From: CBDCXE01 sp965223725 [NCBI: Nitrospinota bacterium]
GTDB taxonomy: Bacteria; Nitrospinota_A; UBA7883
Direction: 5' to 3'
NCBI GenBank assembly: GCA_965223725.1
Contig: CBDCXE010000003.1
Span: 186,001-250,000, forward strand
DNA: 64,000 nucleotides
How positions within the stretch are numbered: the first letter of the stretch is position 1; the number at the start of each line of letters is the position of its first letter. Of this stretch, positions 26,479-36,799 are shown piece by piece. Under the pieces are notes generated by a model. The model was not told the DNA's origin. It ran no database searches and saw nothing but the letters and a program-made list of their open reading frames with translations. The position numbers and the translations under genes were made by a program.

Positions 26479-27978
26479 ATGGATTTCTTTACTACTAAAA
26501 AAAGATTTGAATCATACAAGACAGAGGGCCTTCTTATAGGCGTCACCCATAAAAATTTTTCCGACCCTGTCCTGGCAGCGATAGACAAACGTCTGGGCGG
26601 CGCGATGAAAAAATCGATGAGGAGCGCCCGGTTCGAGGGCTCTCCGGGGCAAACGTTCAGCATCGACACCTTGGGCAGACATCCCGCCGCAAAGGTGGTT
26701 ATCGTGGGGCTGGGCAAGAAAAATGAATTCACCCTGGATGTCATCCGACGAGCCTCCGCCGGAGGCGCCAAAGCGATGAAATCGGCCGGAGTTAAAAAAT
26801 ACGCCACCACCCTGGCGTTGGAGCCGCTTAATAAAATCACCATTAAAGAGCTGGCCCAGGCGGTATGTGAAGGCGCCAACCTGGCCATGTACAGCTTTGA
26901 CCAGCTGAAGGCGGAGAAAACAAAAAGGAAAGTGGAAAGCCTGACCCTGTTCGCCGCAAACAGCAAATGCATGGCATCCATATCCGAGGGTATGAACCGG
27001 GGCAAGGCGACCTCCGACGGCGCATGTTTCGCCCGTGACCTCATCAACCTGCCGGGCAATGTGGTCACCCCATCCTACATGGCCAACCAGGCCAAAAAAT
27101 TCTCCGCCGAAACCGGGATCAAGTGCAAGGTTCTGTTGCCGAAGGATATCAAGCGTCTGAAAATGGGCGGCCTGGCCGGTGTGGCCCGTGGCAGTGACGA
27201 GCCGGCGCGGTTTATCGTGATGGAGTGGATGAAAGGGCCGAAATCGCAAAAACCGATCGTGCTGGTCGGTAAAGGGCTGACCTTCGACACCGGCGGCATC
27301 TCCCTCAAACCATCGGGCGACATGCACGAAATGAAGGCGGACATGTCTGGCGGGGCCGCGGTGCTGGCCACCCTGCGCACAGCCGCGCAGCTGAAGCTCA
27401 AGGTCAACCTGGTGGGGCTGGTGCCATCCACCGAAAATATGCCGGGCGGGTCGGCCACCAAGCCGGGCGACGTGCTGACCGGGATGTCTGGCGTCACCAT
27501 GGAGGTGCTGAACACAGACGCGGAGGGTCGGCTGATCCTGGCGGACGGCCTGGCCTATGCGGAGCGGTACAACCCGGATTGCGTAATAGATATCGCCACC
27601 CTCACCGGAGCCTGCATGGTGGCGCTCGGCTCCTATGCTTCCGGCTTGTTTGGCAACGACGACAAACTGAAAGAGCAGATCCGGCAGGCGGGCGAGCGCA
27701 CGGGCGAGCGGATGTGGCCGATGCCGCTATGGCCAGAGTATGAGGATGATATAAAAAGCGATGTGGCCGACGTGCAAAACATCGGGCCGCGCTGGGGCGG
27801 CGCCATCACCGCCGCCGCGTTTCTGAAAAAACATGTGACCGGCGCCTGGGCCCATCTGGATATCGCCGGAACCGCGTATAGTAAAGCCGCGCGGCACTAT
27901 ATCAGCCCCGGCGGTGTCGGGCTGGGTGTTCGCCTGATGATAGAGTTTATCGAAAACCGCGCAAAACTTAAAAAGTAG
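26479..27978 (+). CDS. pepA: Leucyl aminopeptidase (cytosolic, M17)
   Basis: Zinc/manganese-dependent aminopeptidase of family M17, a hexameric peptide-turnover enzyme. The metal-binding and catalytic motifs are visible: GKGLTFDTGGISLKPSGDMHEMK, the lysine and aspartates of DMSGGAAVL, and NTDAEGRLILADGLAYAE. Two in-frame ATGs occur (26473 and 26479). AAGGGG directly abuts the first, so the second, six bases downstream, is preferred, giving 499 residues. It is followed four bases later by the OsmC-type gene. Confidence 0.95.
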   Translation: MDFFTTKKRFESYKTEGLLIGVTHKNFSDPVLAAIDKRLGGAMKKSMRSARFEGSPGQTFSIDTLGRHPAAKVVIVGLGKKNEFTLDVIRRASAGGAKAMKSAGVKKYATTLALEPLNKITIKELAQAVCEGANLAMYSFDQLKAEKTKRKVESLTLFAANSKCMASISEGMNRGKATSDGACFARDLINLPGNVVTPSYMANQAKKFSAETGIKCKVLLPKDIKRLKMGGLAGVARGSDEPARFIVMEWMKGPKSQKPIVLVGKGLTFDTGGISLKPSGDMHEMKADMSGGAAVLATLRTAAQLKLKVNLVGLVPSTENMPGGSATKPGDVLTGMSGVTMEVLNTDAEGRLILADGLAYAERYNPDCVIDIATLTGACMVALGSYASGLFGNDDKLKEQIRQAGERTGERMWPMPLWPEYEDDIKSDVADVQNIGPRWGGAITAAAFLKKHVTGAWAHLDIAGTAYSKAARHYISPGGVGLGVRLMIEFIENRAKLKK

Positions 27979-27982
27979 AATC

Positions 27983-28498
27983 ATGAAATCAAAAAGAGAA
28001 CTTAAAGATATTTTAGAGAGCAGGAAAGCCCTGTTTAAACGTAAACCGGAAGCTGCTATTTACAAGCCGAAGGTGACCACGCAATGGAAAGGGGGCCTGC
28101 TGCATGAAAACAGTATAAGGGATCATATTGTAGAGTCGGACTATCCGGTTCCATCTGGCGGGTCCGATAAGGCGGCCAACCCTATGGAGTTGGTGCTTGC
28201 GTCGCTCGGCTCTTGTGTATCCGCTGTGTATATCGAATACGCCGTATTGATGGGTGTTACCCTAGACAGCGTGACCGTGGAGACGGAAGGGGTGATAGAC
28301 CTGCGTGGATTGTTTAGCGTAGCCGATGATGTGCCTTCCGGGTTCGAGTCGATCACTTATAATGTAACCATCAAATCTGGCGAGGGTAAGGATGCGATCG
28401 ATAAACTGATCGCCGTGGCGGAGAGCCACTGCCCGGTATCAGATTCGCTGAAAAGAAGCGTAACCGTAAAATCGAATGTCGAGGTAGTTTCCGGCTAA
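27983..28498 (+). CDS. OsmC-family peroxiredoxin
   Basis: A 171-residue member of the OsmC/Ohr superfamily, expected to reduce organic hydroperoxides or related thiol substrates. The two catalytic cysteines are in ASLGSCVSAVYIEYA and AESHCPVSDSL. The N-terminus (residues 1-35) is a helical extension before the core (KVTTQWKGG). It overlaps the convergent FHA-propeller gene by 4 bases at their stop codons. Confidence 0.9.
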   Translation: MKSKRELKDILESRKALFKRKPEAAIYKPKVTTQWKGGLLHENSIRDHIVESDYPVPSGGSDKAANPMELVLASLGSCVSAVYIEYAVLMGVTLDSVTVETEGVIDLRGLFSVADDVPSGFESITYNVTIKSGEGKDAIDKLIAVAESHCPVSDSLKRSVTVKSNVEVVSG

Positions 28499-30780
28499 CG
28501 GTTGACACCGCCCAAAAACGCTGGCCATATGGCGGCGTTTGGCTCTGTTTTACGATTGAACGAGTAGACGCTGATTTTACCATTCTGGCTTGCTGTGGCT
28601 ATATCTACAGTTCCATCGCCGTTTATATCACCGACAGTTGGCGAGGCGACAAAGCTGTTGGCGCCTTCGACAGGGATGTTCAAAACCACCTGTCGCCCAG
28701 CGACATCGACCACCGATATAGCGCCCTCCTGATCCAGCGCGATAATATTCAAAACGCCGTTATTATCGAAATCGACCAGCGCCAAAGACGCTTTCACTTT
28801 TGCGCCCAGCGGCGCGCGCCAATCTTCTTCACCACTGGCCAGGTCCAGAATATGAATATCACCCTTCGTCGATACAATTGCGATCTCAGAAACATTGTCT
28901 CCATCCATATCGGCGATGACAGGGCTGGAAAAAAATTCACTTTTTACATCGTATTTCCATACTACCTTTCCATCCATCGATGAAAGGGCGATCAGTCCGC
29001 TCTCTTTTGTGGCGAATACTACCAGGCCCTTTTTACCCGCTTTACCATAAGCAGGCGAAGAGTATTGCACCGGCGGTATATTAGCGGACCAGAGCAGGGC
29101 CGGTTTGTCACGACGGCCTGTCACGGCGGCGACTTTGCCGGAGCTGGAAACAGTGATAAATTCAGGAGGGCCATCCCGATTCAAATCAGCTAGCAAAGGA
29201 ACGGCCACCAGCGCGCCGGTATCCAGGTGGGCGGTATCCCACAGCTTGGCGCCATTGCTACCGTCCAGCGCCACCAGTCCTTTTTTAATGGTAGGAACAA
29301 TTATGTCCGGAATGTTGTCGCCTGTGATATCCCGGATGGTCGGCATGTTGATGACACTGCCAAGCTGGAGGCCAGAGCCAGCTTTCCATAAAGTTTTTCC
29401 TTTACCATCCAGAGCGGTCACACCCCCGGAATTATCGGCGATAATGATATCCTCTGATCCATCACCATCCAGGTCGGCGGTAGCTGGCGCCGCAAAAACA
29501 GGCGCCGAGTTGTCGACTTTAAACAACTGTTTGCCATCTTGCCCGTTGAAGGCGAGCGCCATACCGGTGGCAGACGCAATAATAACATCCAGCGAACCAT
29601 CACCATTGATATCAGCCAGGGCAGGGGTGGCCGGGTTGCTGGCGCTGTGGGTCATGCTTTGCTCCCACATTAGTTTGCTGTCGAGCCTTTGCAAACTATC
29701 TCCGCCCTGCCGCGCCAGGTTTCCCCCAGGCTCACCTTTCGATCTGCTCTCCCACAGCTCCAGGCCTTTAATTTTTTCGATCAATGGGTTCAAAGTTGTC
29801 GTATCTATCAGGCCGGGGCTGAACGCGGAGTTAACAATGAAACCGGCTATAATAAGGCTCAGCAACGCTAGTAACCAGCCAAACATCGGATAATGGGTTG
29901 AACGTTTGACCGATGTTGAATCAAAATCGATCTCTTCTTCATCAATATCTTTGAAATCGGGGAAATTATCTTTTGGACCGCCAACACTGGCGACAATATC
30001 CTCCGGGACAGAGAGGTCTTCGATATCATGCACCACCGTCTCCCCCGCAGTTGATTCAACCTTATCGTCCGATATGTCCAAATCAGTGGCAGGTATCCTG
30101 ATGACTGTCAGGTCAGGGTCAGCCTTGCTTTTCCCTACCATAAACCGGACCAGATCAAATCCGACCTTGTCACCTTCATTCAGTTCTGATTCCCTGGTTT
30201 CCACCCCATTCACAAAAGTTCCGTTGATAGACGCCAGATCCTCGACCATTAACTTGCCACCTTTTATATAGAGCTGCGCATGCTTCCGGGAAACTCCGTC
30301 TGATTTGATAACAATATCGTTCGACTCGTCACGGCCGACCGTCTGGGTCGACGTGATAAAAAATTTCATTTTTTGAAAGTCTTTACTTTGGCCCTCGATA
30401 TACCATTTTGTATTCTCTTTTGTGGGTGACCCGATTTCTATTTCTGGTTCCGCTGGCGCTTGCGCGTCCAGTTCCATCCTGGCGAATTCATCTGGATCAA
30501 TATCCATAACCTTGATGGTTGAATTGCCCAGCTTGATGATATCCTGTGGCTCTAACTTATGCTTTTCGTCGATGCATTCATCATTCACAACAGTGCCGGA
30601 GGCGCTATCGAGGTCCAAAACATAGATTTCGTCCTCTTCGGTAATTATTTCAGCATGAAAATCATCGATCCAACGATCTTTCAGGATAATATCGTTCTTT
30701 GGATCGGCGCCAATACGCAACCGGGGTGTGTCGAGAACCATCCGCTCCTGATCAATTCCACTGATATTTAAAACTATCAT
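28495..30780 (-). CDS. FHA x2 - transmembrane - FG-GAP/PQQ beta-propeller protein
   Basis: A 761-residue single-pass membrane protein. Two FHA domains lie at about residues 15-85 (RIGADPKNDIILK) and 140-215 (VGRDESNDIVIKSDGVSRKHAQL, SINGTFVNG). An acidic linker and a transmembrane helix (about 300-320, GWLLALLSLIIAGFIVNSAF) precede about eight beta-propeller repeats from 390 onward. Most carry a calcium-type loop such as DINGDGSLDV, DLDGDGSEDI, DMDGDNVSEI or DINGDGTVDI; repeat five lacks it. The topology puts phosphothreonine readers inside and a propeller outside, a plausible receptor. Its start is 31 bases from the end of pgm. Confidence 0.85.
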   Translation of the reverse strand: MIVLNISGIDQERMVLDTPRLRIGADPKNDIILKDRWIDDFHAEIITEEDEIYVLDLDSASGTVVNDECIDEKHKLEPQDIIKLGNSTIKVMDIDPDEFARMELDAQAPAEPEIEIGSPTKENTKWYIEGQSKDFQKMKFFITSTQTVGRDESNDIVIKSDGVSRKHAQLYIKGGKLMVEDLASINGTFVNGVETRESELNEGDKVGFDLVRFMVGKSKADPDLTVIRIPATDLDISDDKVESTAGETVVHDIEDLSVPEDIVASVGGPKDNFPDFKDIDEEEIDFDSTSVKRSTHYPMFGWLLALLSLIIAGFIVNSAFSPGLIDTTTLNPLIEKIKGLELWESRSKGEPGGNLARQGGDSLQRLDSKLMWEQSMTHSASNPATPALADINGDGSLDVIIASATGMALAFNGQDGKQLFKVDNSAPVFAAPATADLDGDGSEDIIIADNSGGVTALDGKGKTLWKAGSGLQLGSVINMPTIRDITGDNIPDIIVPTIKKGLVALDGSNGAKLWDTAHLDTGALVAVPLLADLNRDGPPEFITVSSSGKVAAVTGRRDKPALLWSANIPPVQYSSPAYGKAGKKGLVVFATKESGLIALSSMDGKVVWKYDVKSEFFSSPVIADMDGDNVSEIAIVSTKGDIHILDLASGEEDWRAPLGAKVKASLALVDFDNNGVLNIIALDQEGAISVVDVAGRQVVLNIPVEGANSFVASPTVGDINGDGTVDIATASQNGKISVYSFNRKTEPNAAIWPAFLGGVNR

Positions 30781-30811
30781 CTCTACTTATAAATTGTGCT
30801 GGTACTTAAAT

Positions 30812-32455
30812 CTATATTTTATTAATAGTCTGGTCAACAATCTCTTTTGCGTTTTCCTGAATATTACGCAGATGGTCAGCGCCCAAAAAGCTTTCCGCAT
30901 AGATTTTATAGATATCCTCGGTGCCGGAGGGCCGGGCGGCAAACCATCCGTTTTCCGTGACCACTTTCAGCCCGCCGATCGGGGCGTTGTTGCCCGGCGC
31001 GCTGGTCAGCCTCGCCGTTATTTTTTCGCCCGCCAGCTCTTCCTCGGTCACCATATCGGCCGACAGTTTTGATAACGCCGATTTCTGGTCCGATGTCGCC
31101 GGCGCGTCGATCCGCTCGTATACCGGCTCGCCATATTTTTGTTCCAACTCCTTGTACAGCTCGCCCGGATCTCTCCCGGTCACCGCCGTTATCTCCGCCG
31201 CCAACAGGTTTAAAATTATCCCATCCTTGTCGGTGGTCCAGACGGAGCCGTCCCTGCGCAGGAACGATGCGCCAGAGCTCTCCTCGCCGCCGAACCCGAC
31301 AGAGCCATCCATCAGCCCATCCACAAACCATTTGAACCCGACAGGAACCTCCGACAATCGCTTGTCCAACCCCGCCGTCACCCGGTCGATCATCGAGCTG
31401 GAGACCAACGTCTTGCCCACCGCCACATCGGCGCCCCAGCCGGGCCGGTTGGCGAACAGATAGTTAACAGCCACCGAAAGATAGTGGTTCGGGTTGAGGA
31501 TCCCGCTGCTTCTGGTCACGATCCCGTGCCGGTCATAATCGGGGTCGTTGCCAAAGGCGATATCGAATTTATCTTTCATATCGATGAGGCCGGCCATGGC
31601 AAAAGGGGATGAACAATCCATCCTGATTTTCCCATCCTTATCAACCGTCATGAAAGAGAATGTCGGATCGATTTGATCATTTACGATTTCGATATCGAGC
31701 TTGTACTTTTCCGCGATCGGTGTCCAGTACGCAATGCCGGAGCCGCCCATCGGGTCCACCCCGATTTTCAGACCCGCCGATGATATAGCCTCCATATCCA
31801 GCACATTCGCCAGGTCGTCCACATAAGGAGTTATGAAATCGTACTGCTCCACATAGCTGCTGTTAACAGCATTGGCGTAAACGGTACGGTACAACATTTC
31901 GTCGCCGGCCATGATTTCGTTGGCTCGATCCTGGATCCATTTAGTGACAGAAGTATCCGCCGGGCCGCCATTGGTGGGGTTGTATTTTATGCCGCCATCG
32001 GCCGGGGGGTTGTGGGATGGCGTGATTACCACACCGTCCGCCAGCCCGGAATTTTTTCCTTTGTTATAAGTCAATATGGCGTGGGAAATGACCGGGGTCG
32101 GCGTGTATCCCCGTCCCTGCTGGATCTTTAGATAGACATCGTTGGCCGCGAACACCTCCACCGCCGTGGTGAACGCCGGCTCCGAAAGCGCATGGGTGTC
32201 CATACCCAGAAACAGCGGACCCGACGTGCCTTGCGCCTTTCTGTATTCACATATAGCTTTGCAGATAGCCACGATGTGCGCTTCGTTAAAGCTCGACTCG
32301 AGCGACGAGCCGCGGTGACCCGATGTGCCGAACGCGACTTTATGCCTGGCGTCGAATACGTCAGGAATGTTGCTGTAATAGGCGCTGACCAGATGTGGAA
32401 CATTAACGAGGATCGACCGGGGCGCAGGCTTGCCCGCCAGTTTACTAATTACCAT
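30812..32455 (-). CDS. pgm: Phosphoglucomutase, alpha-D-glucose-specific
   Basis: Interconverts glucose 1-phosphate and glucose 6-phosphate. The 547-residue product has the phosphoserine loop [11 protein letters not shown], the [10 protein letters not shown] sugar-binding N-terminus, the magnesium loop [10 protein letters not shown] and the [15 protein letters not shown] motif. Length and motif order match the E. coli Pgm type. It lies 17 bases downstream of the nucleotide-sugar dehydratase on the same strand, consistent with supply of sugar phosphates for surface polysaccharide. Confidence 0.94.
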   Translation of the reverse strand: MVISKLAGKPAPRSILVNVPHLVSAYYSNIPDVFDARHKVAFGTSGHRGSSLESSFNEAHIVAICKAICEYRKAQGTSGPLFLGMDTHALSEPAFTTAVEVFAANDVYLKIQQGRGYTPTPVISHAILTYNKGKNSGLADGVVITPSHNPPADGGIKYNPTNGGPADTSVTKWIQDRANEIMAGDEMLYRTVYANAVNSSYVEQYDFITPYVDDLANVLDMEAISSAGLKIGVDPMGGSGIAYWTPIAEKYKLDIEIVNDQIDPTFSFMTVDKDGKIRMDCSSPFAMAGLIDMKDKFDIAFGNDPDYDRHGIVTRSSGILNPNHYLSVAVNYLFANRPGWGADVAVGKTLVSSSMIDRVTAGLDKRLSEVPVGFKWFVDGLMDGSVGFGGEESSGASFLRRDGSVWTTDKDGIILNLLAAEITAVTGRDPGELYKELEQKYGEPVYERIDAPATSDQKSALSKLSADMVTEEELAGEKITARLTSAPGNNAPIGGLKVVTENGWFAARPSGTEDIYKIYAESFLGADHLRNIQENAKEIVDQTINKI

Positions 32456-32472
32456 TTTAATGTTCAGTCCGA

Positions 32473-34389
32473 TTACGAAGTATTTATTTTCTGATTTTTG
32501 TGGCTGCTTTCGATCCAGCTGATCACATGTTCCGCCGCCAGCTCCGGGTCAATCCTGCTTTGTTCCAACGCGCTCTCCATCAGTTGTTCGACCCCGATCC
32601 AGGGTTGATCGTCACAGATAACCTTGTTCACCTTCGGGTGTTCCGTCGGGTACAGTTTTTCCCTCTCGCTGGAGAGCTCTTCCGTCACTTTTTCACCCTC
32701 CCGAAGGCCGGTATATACCAGGCTGATATCCCGCTCCGGCTCGAACCCGGCCATTTTAATCATTTTCTCCGCCAGATCTTTTATTTTCACCGCCTCGCCC
32801 ATTTCCAACAGGAATATATCGCCCTGGCCCCCCAGTGCGCCAGCCTGCAGAATCAGCCCCACCGCCTCCGGGATCGTCATAAAATAGCGCTCGATATCAG
32901 GATGGGTGATGGTCACCGGCCCGCGGCGCTCTATCTGGCTCATAAATGTGGGGACGACGCTGCCGTTGCTGCCCAGCACATTGCCGAACCGTACGGCCAT
33001 ATATTCGGTCCCGCCCTTGTCGGCCATATATTGCATATACAGCTCACACACCCGTTTCGACGCGCCCATGACGCTGACCGGATTGACAGCCTTGTCTGTG
33101 GAGATCAGTATAAACTTCAGAGTGTTATACCGCAGCGCCAGGTCGGCCATGGTCTGCGTGCCGCCGATGTTGTTTCGGATGCCTTCATCCTTGTTCTTCT
33201 CCATCATCGGCACATGCTTGTAGGCGGCGGCGTGGAACACCAGCTCCGGCTTATGCTCGGCGAATACCCGCTCCATTTTTTCCTTGTCGGTAACGTCGGC
33301 GCATATATACCGGGTTAAAACATTATCAGGCCCGCCAATGTCCAGCTCCAGTTGGTGCAGATTGTTTTCCGATATATCCACAAATGTCAGGCGCGAAGGC
33401 GAGAATCCGGCTATCTGCTTCGACAGCTCCGCGCCAATGGAGCCACCGGCGCCGGTTATCATCACCCTGCGCTCATTTAGAGCGCTCTCAATTTTCGTAT
33501 AATCGACGCAGACAGGCTCGCGATAAAGCAGATCTTCGATCTGGATATTTCGGAGCGATGACGCGCTTATTTTATGGTGATGCTCATCAAAATAGCCCGG
33601 TATCACACGGCAGGCGATATGCTGTTCGTTGCACATGTTGTAAATATGCTCCAGCTTATCCCCCTCCAGCCTGGTGGCCACCAGCATCTCCTGCACACCA
33701 AACCGCGCCACCAGGTCTTCCAGAGTATCCAACGAGCTGAACACCGGATAGCCATGGATGCTTGTTCCTGCGTATACCGGGGCCTCATCGATAAACCCGG
33801 CCACATTGTAATGTATGTTCGACTCGGCCGGATTGCTCTCCAACGAGCGCAACAGGTGCTCGCCCCTGTCGTTGGCGCCATATATAACCACCGAAATTCC
33901 GCTGTCGCTAACGAAGTTGCCAACGCCTTGCTGGCTGGTAAACAGAGACTTGACAAATGAAGCAGGGTCATGATTTTTTGAATAATAGAGCCGGATCGAA
34001 AGCCGAAACAACGATATTAGCCCAACTGTTATTATCATATCGATAATCATCACCGACCGGCTGAACTTGCCGGCAAAATCGGGGAAATAGTAGAAAAACA
34101 TCCCTATCATGATAATGGCGGAGCTGATAACAGAAGCTTTGATTATGTTTATAAAATCGGTTACTCCGGTGTATCTCCACATGCCAGATTGCAAACCGAA
34201 CAGGGCGAATATAACAAGCTTGATGAGTACCACAGGCAGAACCGTTTGCTGGAAAAGTTCAAATGGAGCGCCCGCCAACGTTTCATATCTCAGCCAGAAA
34301 GCCATCCAATAGGAGATACAAAGCAGCAGCGCGTCGGAAAAAATGACTATATAAGTATTCGGGTTGCCAAAGGCAATTCTAAATTTCAT
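32473..34389 (-). CDS. Membrane-bound nucleotide-sugar 4,6-dehydratase (WbpM/PglF/CapD family)
   Basis: A 638-residue enzyme of surface polysaccharide synthesis, probably acting on UDP-GlcNAc. Four N-terminal membrane helices (to about residue 130) are followed by a Rossmann-like domain and a C-terminal extended SDR domain. That domain has the NAD motif [21 protein letters not shown]-type segment ([19 protein letters not shown]) and [16 protein letters not shown]. Methionine replaces the usual SDR tyrosine in the MxxxK catalytic motif, as in WbpM and PglF. It is transcribed away from the transposon inserted 87 bases upstream. Confidence 0.92.
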   Translation of the reverse strand: MKFRIAFGNPNTYIVIFSDALLLCISYWMAFWLRYETLAGAPFELFQQTVLPVVLIKLVIFALFGLQSGMWRYTGVTDFINIIKASVISSAIIMIGMFFYYFPDFAGKFSRSVMIIDMIITVGLISLFRLSIRLYYSKNHDPASFVKSLFTSQQGVGNFVSDSGISVVIYGANDRGEHLLRSLESNPAESNIHYNVAGFIDEAPVYAGTSIHGYPVFSSLDTLEDLVARFGVQEMLVATRLEGDKLEHIYNMCNEQHIACRVIPGYFDEHHHKISASSLRNIQIEDLLYREPVCVDYTKIESALNERRVMITGAGGSIGAELSKQIAGFSPSRLTFVDISENNLHQLELDIGGPDNVLTRYICADVTDKEKMERVFAEHKPELVFHAAAYKHVPMMEKNKDEGIRNNIGGTQTMADLALRYNTLKFILISTDKAVNPVSVMGASKRVCELYMQYMADKGGTEYMAVRFGNVLGSNGSVVPTFMSQIERRGPVTITHPDIERYFMTIPEAVGLILQAGALGGQGDIFLLEMGEAVKIKDLAEKMIKMAGFEPERDISLVYTGLREGEKVTEELSSEREKLYPTEHPKVNKVICDDQPWIGVEQLMESALEQSRIDPELAAEHVISWIESSHKNQKINTS

Positions 34390-34468
34390 TCCGGAATTCT
34401 ATCATTTTTAGCGAAATGACACCCCTTGTATTGCGCAATCGAGAGCACACCGAGCGCGTTTGATCGTA

Positions 34469-34476
34469 AATCATTC
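34469..34476 (+). repeat. Target-site duplication, left copy
   Basis: AATCATTC directly abuts the left terminal repeat and is repeated exactly after the right one at 37830-37837. An 8-bp duplication is typical of IS1-family insertion. Confidence 0.9.
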
Positions 34477-34496
34477 GGTAGTGGGTCAGTTTGAAT
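34477..34496 (+). repeat. Left terminal inverted repeat
   Basis: GGTAGTGGGTCAGTTTGAAT. Its exact reverse complement is at 37810-37829. Similarity ends after 20 bases. Confidence 0.93.
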
Positions 34497-34541
34497 CGTA
34501 GCACACTACCACTCACCACTTCAGTATTGTATAATGATCGC

Positions 34542-34772
34542 ATGAAAAAGAAAGTTAAACGTCCACGGGATTTAAACCAGCGGGCCGCTTCAATCGTTAA
34601 AGCCGCCACCGAGGGTGAAACAGTTGAGGATGACGGCAAAAACCCAGCCGCTGTGGAGCTAGGCAGGTTGGGTGGACTGAAAGGCGGTAAAGCTCGTGCC
34701 AAAAAACTCACGCCAGAAGAACGATCCGAAATAGCCAAAAAGGCCGCCAAAGTGCGCTGGGGCACTCAATAG
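34542..34772 (+). CDS. Small basic histone-H1-like / DNA- or RNA-binding protein (cargo)
   Basis: A 76-residue, lysine-, arginine- and alanine-rich protein with the pattern KRPRDLNQRAASIVKAATEGE and AVELGRLGGLKGGKARAKKLTPEERSEIAKKAAKVRW. I recognise this as a common bacterial family often annotated as histone-H1-like; function is not established. No Shine-Dalgarno is visible and TATAAT at 34530-34535 lies only six bases before the ATG, so translation may be leaderless. It is the first gene inside the transposon. Confidence 0.78.
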   Translation: MKKKVKRPRDLNQRAASIVKAATEGETVEDDGKNPAAVELGRLGGLKGGKARAKKLTPEERSEIAKKAAKVRWGTQ

Positions 34773-34836
34773 CCTCTTAAATACGAAGTACTGTCATCTC
34801 GCCAAAACAATAAATTAACACTTTGGGGTTTTTATA

Positions 34837-34864
34837 TTGCAAACTAAACAAAACATGGTATAAT
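34837..34864 (+). promoter_or_regulatory. Predicted promoter for the unknown/ImmA-IrrE gene pair
   Basis: TTGCAA at 34837-34842 and a consensus TATAAT at 34859-34864 are 16 bases apart, 43 bases before the gene at 34908, which has AAGGA nine bases before its ATG. Confidence 0.55.
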
Positions 34865-34907
34865 ATGCGCATAACTAAAATCGCTGAACGAATAAGGAAT
34901 TATATAG

Positions 34908-35585
34908 ATGAATAATCGCAAGCCCATTAACAAGCTCCTGTTTGATTCTATCTTGTCTGATGTGCCTCATGAGTTTTTACGGGAACTCCCTATTATTAGG
35001 GAGCAGGTATATGGTGAGACTTATGAACGAGTATTAAATGATTACAAGTATGAGGATGCCGAGGCATCTTATCTTCTGCCACATATGCGCCGAGCCGCGT
35101 TTGAAAGCCTGTTTCGAAGTAGAGCAAAAGCTTACGGTCTCGTAGCAACTATCGAGTCTAACAAGAAAAATAATGCATACTATACTGTTGTAAGGGCAGG
35201 TAGGTTTCATCTAACAGCTTCTTTTGTTCGCAATGAAAATGATTTCGTTCGGCATGCGCATTTTAGAGATAAGCATGCTTCATTAAATGGGGTTCTGGCT
35301 CAACTGGATTGGGTTAAACCAGATAAACATACAGTAGTCAATGATCTCTATGCGATAGTTCTGCATGGAGCGGATGCAAGGAACTCTAATCCTGATACCT
35401 TCAATGACACAGGTGGATTTCTGCAAATAGCCATCCCTTCAGACGATAACAAATGTTGGGTGGAGACATACAATATTTTTGATTTACTGAATATTCTTGA
35501 ACAGAGACGCATGGACGGGCACGCAAATATGCCAGACCAAGCTATACCATCGCGAAAGCGCAAAAGGGAGAATGGTAGCAACTAA
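34908..35585 (+). CDS. Hypothetical protein beside XRE-ImmA/IrrE gene (cargo)
   Basis: A 225-residue cytoplasmic protein I do not recognise. It has no signal peptide or membrane segments; a central beta-rich part includes NAYYTVVRAGRFHLTASFV and KCWVETYNIFDLLNILEQR, and the tail is highly basic (SRKRKRENGSN). Its stop codon directly touches the start of the XRE-ImmA/IrrE gene, so the two form a transcription unit behind a good promoter. The pairing suggests a protein whose level or activity is controlled by the neighbouring regulator-protease, or a toxin-like partner; this is inference. Confidence 0.7.
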   Translation: MNNRKPINKLLFDSILSDVPHEFLRELPIIREQVYGETYERVLNDYKYEDAEASYLLPHMRRAAFESLFRSRAKAYGLVATIESNKKNNAYYTVVRAGRFHLTASFVRNENDFVRHAHFRDKHASLNGVLAQLDWVKPDKHTVVNDLYAIVLHGADARNSNPDTFNDTGGFLQIAIPSDDNKCWVETYNIFDLLNILEQRRMDGHANMPDQAIPSRKRKRENGSN

Positions 35586-36794
35586 ATGAGAAAAAACATA
35601 TCAGGATTTTACGGCTCTAGATTGGCGCAAGCTAGAGAAGCCCGTGGCCTTTCGTGTGCAGATATAGCACGCTATGTCCAAGTATCTAGAGCCTCAGTTT
35701 CAAACTATGAGGCAGGCAAACAAATGCCACGACCTGATGTTATAGAAAAGATATCCAATATTTTTAATTTACCTACATCTTTTTTTATGTTTGATGTGCC
35801 AAAGCTTCAACGGAATACTATTTTTTATAGATCTAACAATTCGGCTATTAAAGCTGCAAAGATAAAAGCAGGAAGACGCTATGAATGGTTAAGGGAAATA
35901 GCTTTATATCTTCAGGAATATTTTGATTTCCCAAAGGTCAATATGCCTTCTTTTGATTTGCCGGATGACTTTGAAAAAATTTCTATGGATCAGATTGAAA
36001 AGATTGCTTTAAAATGTAGGAAGTATTTTGGTATAGATGGGGGGCCAGCGCCTAACATGATATTGTTGCTTGAAAATAATGGTGTCATAGTTTCCCAAGG
36101 GTATTTTGAGGCAGAAAAACTTGATGCTTTTTCGGAAAATATCTTGAATGAGCACCCATTTGTTTTTCTTGGTTTAGACAAGACGAGTGCTGTGCGGTCC
36201 AGGTTTGATGCTGCGCATGAGCTAGCTCACCTGATATTGCATAGTTCTGTCAAGCAAACACGGATAAATAACAAAAGATCATTCAAGATATTAGAAGACC
36301 AAGCTCACCGGTTTGCAGGAGCTTTTCTTTTGCCTGAAAAAGATTTTTTAGATGAACTCTGGTCTCCTACTTTGGATGCGTTTAGAGCATTAAAACCTAG
36401 GTGGAAAGCTTCTGTTGGAGCTCAAATAATGCGATCTAGTCAGCTTGAAATTGTTTCTGATGATCAGGTGAAGCGCTTATGGATCAACTACAATCGAAGG
36501 GGTTGGAGAAATAATGAGCCATTAGATGACAAATTAGAGAGAGAAAAATGTCGAGTCTTGCGGCGCAGTTTTGAACTTATGGTACAGGAAAATATTAGGA
36601 GCAAAGAGCAAATCCTTGAGGATTTACGACTATTTCCAGGAGATATAGTAGAGTTAGCCGGTCTACCAAGTGGCTTCTTTTCGGATAGAGAGGCTGAGGT
36701 AGTACCTTTGCCGAAAATAAGGAGCTTGAAAACAAGATCATCTTCTGTATTAAGTGAGCGCGGAAAAATAATAGATTTCCCCAAAGGCGAATAA
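35586..36794 (+). CDS. XRE regulator fused to ImmA/IrrE-type metallopeptidase (cargo)
   Basis: A 402-residue protein. Residues about 8-65 are an XRE helix-turn-helix (RLAQAREARGLSCADIARYVQVSRASVSNYEAGKQ). The zinc site HELAHLILH at about residue 215, with DAAHELAH context, marks the ImmA/IrrE (M78) metallopeptidase domain. Single proteins with both domains occur in mobile elements, where ImmA-type proteases cleave a repressor. The C-terminal part (about 300-402) is helical. It starts immediately after the unknown gene. Codon use is AT-rich. It most likely regulates its operon or the element. Confidence 0.88.
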   Translation: MRKNISGFYGSRLAQAREARGLSCADIARYVQVSRASVSNYEAGKQMPRPDVIEKISNIFNLPTSFFMFDVPKLQRNTIFYRSNNSAIKAAKIKAGRRYEWLREIALYLQEYFDFPKVNMPSFDLPDDFEKISMDQIEKIALKCRKYFGIDGGPAPNMILLLENNGVIVSQGYFEAEKLDAFSENILNEHPFVFLGLDKTSAVRSRFDAAHELAHLILHSSVKQTRINNKRSFKILEDQAHRFAGAFLLPEKDFLDELWSPTLDAFRALKPRWKASVGAQIMRSSQLEIVSDDQVKRLWINYNRRGWRNNEPLDDKLEREKCRVLRRSFELMVQENIRSKEQILEDLRLFPGDIVELAGLPSGFFSDREAEVVPLPKIRSLKTRSSSVLSERGKIIDFPKGE

Positions 36795-36799
36795 TTAGA

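Noticed and set aside
29105-29893. 262-residue open frame on the plus strand
   Set aside because: It is antisense to the FHA-propeller gene and is serine/proline-rich without any motif; a shadow frame.
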